A DNA stretch of 64,000 bases, from the NCBI GenBank assembly GCA_905147135.1, contig LR990048.1, forward strand, positions 19,886,563-19,950,562, given 5' to 3'. A program made the position numbers and the translations under genes. The stretch's first letter is position 1; the number at the start of each line of letters is the position of its first letter. Of the stretch, positions 57,701 to 64,000 are shown in pieces. A model generated the notes under the pieces. That model saw nothing but the letters and a program-made list of their open reading frames with translations. It had not been told where the DNA came from and ran no database searches. This DNA is from Blastobasis lacticolella (taxonomy: Eukaryota; Arthropoda; Insecta; Lepidoptera; Blastobasidae).

Positions 57701-59112
57701 GTTTGGATGTTTGTTACTCCTTCAAGCCAAAACAACAGAACAGATTTTGATTAAATTTGGCTGTAATATTGATTTTCTTATAACTACTGCAATTTCAACG
57801 TGGTTCCTGTGTGAACGGCTCTGGACCAATAACTAAAAATAGTATTATAGTTATCCAAGGGCGGCGAAGTGTACATCCTGCACCGTTGAAAAGCTGTGTG
57901 AAAGTTCCAGAAAGTAGAAGTGTGAGTATAGAATGTACTGCAAACAATGTGTAGTGTGAGTTTCCCCCCTCCTTTCCCGACATATATATTTATTTATCTT
58001 ACAACTTCTAAAAAGCCTATACACCTACTATGTAACACTTTGGTACTAACCTCGGTTGACTTTCTTCTTGCCAATGTCGGATTCTTCAGTTGTAGCAAAG
58101 CCAGCGTCCGCGTCGTTATCAGATTTTGCATCGTGAGATAGACTTCCTGTGTGAAAACAACGGGAATTAATCGGAAATAATTTCTATAGTGGCTAGTAGC
58201 GGGCTGTGTTCACGAACCTTTTTTACCCGACAGCGGCGAAGCCCAAAATGTAGCATTATGTGTTGGACCAGTATGTATATATGCTTGAATGTTTGTTTCT
58301 TTGTTCCCTCGTAAATACTGAACGGGTGAACCGTTTTTGACAATTTATACCTATGTTGTTTGATTTGTCTTAGTAGCGAGTGTCACTGGGTATATTACAA
58401 TTATAAAAATATAATATGGCAGACTTGGTGCCCCATATTGGGAGTTCCAAAAATGTTTGTTTCTCCGAAACTGATCGAGTGAGAGAAATTTCTCTTCAAA
58501 ATGAAGAGCTTAAAGAGATGATTCCAAAGATATAAATAACCAATATACTTGAAAGTAGTTTGGTATGATAAATAGCAAAAAACCGAAAGTTACTACAAAA
58601 AATTAGGTTGAAAAAATTGAAAGTTAAAAATAAAAAAATAGTACAAAAACTAAACTATTAAAAACTGAAAAGTAACTAACAAGCAGATTGTTGTATTAAA
58701 ATATAAAAAATCATGTGTCTCCGAAACTGATCGAAATGAAGAGCTTAAAGAAATCATTTTAAATATGTAACTAACCTATATAGTTTAAAGCAGTTTATTT
58801 GCATTATTTATATTCTTACTTGCTTTCTTCGGTACCTACAACAATCTACCTGTTTATTACTTTTCTGTTTTTAATAGCAGTCGGGGTTTTAAGTGTTTAT
58901 TCTACTTTTTCTTTTATACCACTAAGGTGTCAAACAAGTTTACAGTCTTCCTGGTGGTTTTTACTAATCTATTTACCTTTTTTTGCCTGCATTAAAAGAT
59001 GTATCATATCTGGTCGGTTAATGTTCTTGGCTTCCCGTTCCTTCATTGACCCCAACACCAGATCGCGGAAGAATTTTTTTGGTTTTGGATCAATAAATTC
59101 CAGTGTCAGAAA
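54777..59112 (-). CDS. Cytochrome P450, CYP9-like paralogue, exons 5-10 only
   Basis: Six exons on the minus strand match exons 5-10 of the gene at 37603-44896 in length and phase: 59112-58977, 58146-58051, 57079-56858, 56487-56387, 56101-55933, 54943-54777. They join into 296 codons plus stop without a break. K-helix EGLR, PERF and heme loop [11 protein letters not shown] with its cysteine are present. The I-helix reads AGFGTVST: the usual acidic residue is glycine. The segment after the K-helix differs from the first gene ([17 protein letters not shown] against [17 protein letters not shown]), in a substrate-recognition region. Exons 1-4 are not in the window; a LINE occupies 59.3-64 kb. 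It may be a functional variant, or a gene losing function. Confidence 0.85.
55600..55880. repeat. Two opposed LINE tails in P450 intron 9
   Basis: A plus tail with 'ttccatcaggtggac' ends at about 55709 in a short A run. A minus tail begins at 55733 ('accactgaggtggcaaacaa', 'gcccgcctgatggtaag') and reads back into [20 protein letters not shown], the LINE ORF2 end. The P450 heme-exon frame stays open across the donor into this insert, but that is chance. Confidence 0.65.
57080..58050. other. P450 paralogue intron 6, no further gene
   Basis: Around 57355-57415 'ctgcaccctgtcctcggctt' resembles the reverse of the RTE-like LINE ending at 36350-36430. The rest is AT-rich without recognised features. 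Confidence 0.35.
58916..58965 (-). repeat. Degenerate LINE tail beside exon 5
   Basis: 'taccactaaggtgtcaaaca' and 'cttcctggtggt' resemble the tail at 55733. It lies 12 bp from the donor of exon 5. Confidence 0.4.
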
Positions 59113-59399
59113 CTGAAATAGTATTACAAAATATTTTTAGATTTGAATTAAGTAAGATGAGATGGTTTTTTCTCTTTCGTGAATACGTGGTCAGTAGCTG
59201 TTGTAAATGTTTTGAAATATCATTTTGTTGTCAGCAATAGCGCCGCCGTCACCGGGTCTGCCAATATAATAACAGGTATTTAATCCTGCAAAGGATACTG
59301 CGAACTTGCTCCTTTTCGCTTCCCTTTTTTTCCTAAGACACATTATTGTACATCCTATTAAGTGGTGTTTCTCCCTTCTTAGTAGACTTTGGCACTATG

Positions 59400-60590
59400 T
59401 CAATTATACGTACTGTTGTCTTAGTCCCTCCGCCAACAGCCGCAGCCTGTACAGGCTCGGTATCAACAACACCAGCAGCTCCTGCGCCAATTATGGCTGC
59501 ACCAGGAGATGTAACTACATCACCAGTGGCTGAAGATGCAAGTACGGCAATGGACCTATCCGAACTACAGGAAGCCATGCCGAGCGTCACTCCGAAGAAG
59601 ACATCGTCTTCTAGGAGGGATATCTCGGGCGTGGGCGGACCCGGACCACAGCAGACCGCGGCATCAGCCACAGCAACAAAGCAAAAAAAGAATAAAAAGC
59701 GAGTCTCTAGCAAAGTGAGGCGCGAAAAGGCTAAGGCCAAGGCAAAGAAGGCTAGGGATCTCGAGGCAGATGGCAACAGGGCGCTTTCATCAGTGGAGGC
59801 GACCCCGAGCCCAAGTGCGGTGCCGGCCGCAGCCGCCCCAGTGGCAGCAGCGAAGGGAAGTGCTAAGGCAGTGCCAGTAGCCGAAGGAGGACCAGAGCCT
59901 TTTAAAGCACGCTTATACAGAGGCAAAAGAGCAGGGAAGCAAGTGGCGTCACGTCAGCCGACCCCGGTCGTCGAAAAAGACGACAGCAGCAAGCCCACTA
60001 AACGGAATCGCCCGGACGATTCATTAACACCGACGGACGTTGCAAAACGTCCTAAGACGAAACGCCACCCGGAGGGCTCCGTGAATTACGCCGACGCGCT
60101 TATGTCCAAGGACTTGTGCATGGCGATACTTACGGAGCCATTCCGTGAACTTAAGACGGAACACCTCGAGGCCGTTGAGGCTGAGATCGATGAGGCAATT
60201 GACCGACAACGGATTCCCAGCGGCAGTGCTTCGACGACCTCAGCTCCTGGCTTCAGGGGACGACCAATACTCGGCGAAGGGGTTGTAAACTTTGGCGTTG
60301 GGACGATCGCTCGGTGGAATGGCTCCGCAACAATGCGGAGACGTTCAAATCACCATACCCTGGTACTAGACTGGTGGCATACTGCAGGCCGACGTAGCCC
60401 TGCTAGACAAGAACGGGAGACGACTGTGCTACAGAGTCGGCTCTGTGTACGTTAAGTACGGGGATGAGGGGTGTGCTAGTGCGGCTGACGCGCCCGCGCC
60501 TTTTCAGGAGCAGCAGATGCAGCCAAACCTCGACCCTAGGGGCCCGCCATGGGGACGAGGGGGATCCTCAAGGCAAACCCGGTCGCATGA
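59400..60590 (+). pseudogene. LINE ORF1 (gag-like), one frameshift
   Basis: An alanine/proline-rich start, then a lysine-rich basic stretch (KKNKKRVSSKVRREK), then NYADALMSKDLCMAI. The frame shifts near 60290; in the next frame the conserved KLWRWDDRSVEWLRN block follows, which is the usual C-terminal domain of insect LINE ORF1 of this type. The expected role is RNA binding. Confidence 0.65.
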
Positions 60591-60747
60591 CTGAGGTCAG
60601 CCAGGGGAAACCAGGCAGTGTCACCGCTGCTCCGCCACTGATCCCGACCACAGCAAAGCCTCCTGACGCTTCTAAGAAGCGACGAGAAGCAACGCTAACG
60701 GCGGACAGGGGATCCTCGTCCGAGGAGGAGAGGGAGTTGCTTGGTAG

Positions 60748-63700
60748 TTGATGGCTTCGCTACATACGACTCCAGCTCCTCCTAAGTTTAACGTCATACA
60801 GATCAACCTCCAACACAGTCAGACTGCAACGGCTTCCCTACGCAGGATGTTAGAGGTACAACCACTGACTGTAGCCATGATTCAGGAGCCGTGGATCAGG
60901 GGGGGGGAGGGTCTACGGTCTGAGCAGCTTGGGAGGTGACGTAATCTATGACACCACGGTGGGTAACCCTCGTACGTGCATATACGTCCCCAAGCATGTC
61001 AGCGCCGTATTCTTAACAGAGTATTGTTCCAGAAATCTGACAACTGTCAGGACCAGCGCGCCCAACAGCAACCTGCCGCCGATGGTGCTTGCCGATGGTA
61101 CCTGCCGAGTGACGCTGAGGCATCCATACCGGAGCTGGACCAGCACTGCGAAGCAGAGGACCTAGAGGTAATCATAGCAACGGATGCAAATGCGCACCAC
61201 TCACTATGAGGGAGCGAGACCGCGAACGGCAGAGGTGAGGATCTCATTAATTATCTTATGACAACCAGACTCTCGTTAATCAATCGGGGCGCCGAACCCA
61301 CTTTTGTAACACGAAGGGCTCAAACAATAATAGATCTGACTTTAGCATCGGACCGGGCATCTAACCTAATCTCGGACTGGCATGTGTCTGACGAGGCTTC
61401 CTGCTCTGATCACCGATGGATCAAATTTAAATTGAACATAGAAAACCGGGAAAGCAGTGTGAGCAGAAATCCTCGCAAAACGGACCGTATTAGGTACGCG
61501 ATTTGTGCGGAGAAATCCCTAGCAATCCCGAGCTGGAGAAACTAAAACGGAAACTTAGGAAGCAGTTTAATAGGGCCAAAAATACAAGATGCGACAGTGA
61601 CTGGGATACCTACAAGAAGACCCAGAAGAAATACAAGAAGCGGGTCCGGCAACGGAAGGAGGAGTGATGGAGACGCTTCTGCACCGGTATAGAATCGAAC
61701 ACCCAGGCTGCTAGGATAAAAAACGTACTTAGTAACGATAAAGTCCACAACCTAGGATCACTAATCAAACCCGATAAAACATACACCAAAACGGACTCGG
61801 AGACATGTGAGCTACTGCTAGGCACGCACTTTCCAGGCTGCGAAATTAACAATGAGCAGACATGGAGTGAGACAGCGGAACATCATCTAAGTAAAGCAAA
61901 ATGGGAACAAGTTGAGAAAGTTGTGACCAGAGATAAAGTAAGATGGGCAATGGACAGTTTCCTAGCATAAAAGGCACAAGGCCCGGATGGAATATTCCCC
62001 GGCCTACTGAAATGGTGTGGTGGGAGACTACTCGAACCTTTGGTTAGTATATACAGGGCCTGTCTTGCTAAAAGATATATACCGATAAAGTGGAGAGAGG
62101 TTAGGGTTGTGTTTATTCCGAAGCCCGGTAAAAGTGACTACACACAACCCAAAGCTTTCAGGCCAATCAGTCTGACATCGTTCCTGCTGAAGGTCCTAGA
62201 AAGAATATGCGACAGAGACGTCAGAGACTCAGCGCTAATAAAGTACCCTCTCTACAAAAATCAGCATGCATACACTGCAGGCAGAAGCACAGAATCAGCA
62301 TTGCATAGTGTAACGACTCACATAGAACAGCTATGGCGTCTAAGCAATACACTCTAGGAGTCTTCATTGACATAGAACGTGTTTTTGACAAAACACACTT
62401 TGGGAGCATCAATCAGGCACTGATTAAGCATGGAGTAAAGGATACCATAGCCGGATGGATCGACTCAATGCTGAGACGCAGGGCCGTATGAATAACGATT
62501 AATAACACAACCATAGCAATGATCGCTAGGGGATGCCCACAGGGTGGGGTCTTATCTCCGTTATTATGGAATATTGTAGTCAACGAGCTTATAAGCCGGT
62601 TAAATGACAACAGATTCCATACAATTGGCTATGCAGATGACATACCCACACCACAACACACCCATGCATATGCAACGTCACTGTGTAGCAATAATATTTA
62701 AAAAAGAACTGTGTTTTTCTAATGGTATATTCTTTTTATTGCTAATTTCTTTTTTCTCTTTACTTTGTATATTTTATTTTGTGGTGTTTTTTTTCTGTGC
62801 AATAAATGTATTATATTCTATTCTATTCTATTCTATTAGCGGACCATTTGAGAACGACCTCATGAGGTCTGCACTAAAAATAATTGAAAGCTGGTGTACT
62901 GAGCACGACCTCTCGGTCAATCCATCCAAGACAGAGATGGTCCTGTTCCCACGCAAGAAGAATCTGGGAGAACTCAGACTCTATCAAACTATCCTTAACA
63001 GACCTCGGTCAAGTACCTTGGGGTCATTTTTGACAACAAACTATTATGGAACAAACATCTGGAACACAAACTGGCTAAAGCCAGCATCTCGATGTGGCAG
63101 TGCAGCAGACTCCTTGGCAAAACATGGGGAATCTCCTCCAGGATTGGCAGGTGGCTGTTTACAGCCGTGGTGAGGCCTTTCGTTGCCTACGGCGCGGTGG
63201 CCTGGTGGTCCAGAAGCTCAATACAGCGGTCAACAGGCTGCAACGGTTCCAGAGAATGGCATGCTCTGCCATAACGGGCTGCATGCGCTCGACACCATCA
63301 GCTTCACTTGAAGTACTACTGGGACTGCCACCTCTTGATCTGCATATACAGCAGGAGGCAAGGATGGCAATTCTAAGACTTAAGATAACAAGACAACGGA
63401 ACAATAAACTTGGCTCCCATCAAACCTTATGGGAAACAATGGTTCAGAGTAACCCTTTGTTTGAGGCCAAGTGTGACCGAATCGCAAAACAGTTCACATT
63501 TGGAAAGAGATACCAGATACAAACTGCGGAAACGGAGGCAGACTGGTCTGGGATAGGAGAAGTCCGTATCTATACGGATGGATCTAAGACCGACCAAGGC
63601 ACCGGTGCAGGGATCTTCTTTCTGGATCTGAATATTAAGAGTTCCATACCATTAGGGGAACATAGTACCATATTCCAATGCGAGTGTGTAGCAATCACAC

Positions 63701-64000
63701 AGGCCGCCATGCGAGTAAAGAGACTTGGTATAAGCGACCAAGGTATCCGTATTTTATCAGATAGCATGTCAGTCTTAAAGGCATTGGGAAAGAACAGCAT
63801 AAACTCTGCCCTAATCCTGGAGTGCCACCAGGCACTGGAAGATATCTCCCTGACGAACAGGGTCACAGCAATTCGATGGAGAACGATGCCGCCGATGAGC
63901 TGGCAAGAAAGGCATCAGGGACGGAAATTGCTGGTCCTCCTCCGTCCCCACCCCTCTCTTTTAACACACTGCGAGTATGGGTGAGCAAACACACTACGGA
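60748..64000 (+). pseudogene. LINE ORF2: endonuclease, RT and RNase H, multiply broken
   Basis: Endonuclease: FNVIQINLQHSQTA and MIQEPWIRGG (60780-60905), then frameshifts, then IIATDANAHHSL, TIIDLTL and DEASCSDHRWI (61165-61430). Reverse transcriptase: QGPDGIFPGLLKWC after a stop near 61970, FRPISLTSFLLKVLER, CPQGGVLSPLLWN and GYADDI (to about 62644). An insert of about 195 bp ending in TATTC repeats follows, then SGPFENDLMRSALKIIESW. RNase H: IYTDGSKTDQGTGAG, CECVAITQAA, ILSDSMSVLK, and in another frame ADELARKASG near 63890; the intervening histidine block is lost. Confidence 0.75.
62645..62838 (+). mobile_element. Retro-inserted fragment with TATTC-repeat tail inside the LINE RT
   Basis: The sequence between GYADDI and SGPFENDL is foreign to the RT. 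It contains CAATAAA at about 62800 and ends in about five TATTC repeats (62815-62838), as expected of the 3' end of a target-primed retrotransposon insertion. Its left end cannot be fixed exactly. Confidence 0.6.

Larger units (their letters stand above)
59340..64000 (+). mobile_element. Degenerate LINE with RNase H (I/LOA/R1-type), runs off the window
   Basis: A long non-LTR element on the plus strand with ORF1 (59400-60600), endonuclease, reverse transcriptase and RNase H, all broken by frameshifts and stops. It lies upstream of exon 5 of the minus-strand P450, perhaps in its intron 4. The 3' end is beyond the window. Confidence 0.8.

Overview
The window is AT-rich, intron-containing animal DNA, most likely from a moth or butterfly (Lepidoptera). 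I infer this from CYP9-type cytochrome P450 genes with short exons, an SLC16 transporter with GT-AG introns, and a dense load of insect-type LINEs, tRNA-derived SINEs and small inverted-repeat elements (MITEs). There are no bacterial features. Only three host loci can be supported: the 3' half of a monocarboxylate-transporter-like gene (+, 691-5980), a complete 10-exon CYP9-like P450 gene (+, 37603-44896, 531 codons plus stop), and the last six exons of a second, paralogous P450 (-, 54777-59112) whose upstream exons lie beyond the window or are lost.

Layout. 1-7.1 kb: transporter exons with SINEs, MITEs and LINE tails in the introns. 7.5-12.8 kb: a full-length non-LTR retrotransposon with two intact ORFs (a PHD-finger ORF1 and an endonuclease/reverse-transcriptase ORF2), sitting inside an older terminal-inverted-repeat element. 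13-22.5 kb: no gene, only MITEs, a foldback repeat, SINEs and an isolated P450 last-exon relic. 22.5-33.6 kb: two large LTR-flanked elements with no coding capacity (LARD-like), tail to tail around about 20 bp of AT repeat, giving an inverted repeat of about 11 kb. 34-37 kb: repeat debris and one unexplained 147-codon ORF. 37.6-45 kb: the intact P450 gene. 45-54.7 kb: relics, including a P450 'ghost' with flanks but no body, and a dead Jockey-like LINE. 54.8-59.1 kb: the second P450. 59.3-64 kb: a degenerate LINE with RNase H, probably in an intron of the second P450 or just upstream of it.

How the parts relate. The two P450 genes face each other tail to tail. With the ghost and the isolated exon they make at least four P450 footprints in 41 kb, as expected of a birth-and-death detoxification cluster reshaped by transposons. 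The second gene lacks the conserved acidic residue of the I-helix oxygen-activation motif. The most unusual structure is the tail-to-tail pair of LTR-bearing non-coding elements: the two LTRs of the second copy look identical by eye, the elements carry an expanding 15-bp minisatellite, and both hold a captured piece of LINE coding sequence.

Exon boundaries were set by hand from splice-site sequence and reading frame. Family names rest on motifs recognised by eye and have not been checked against a database.
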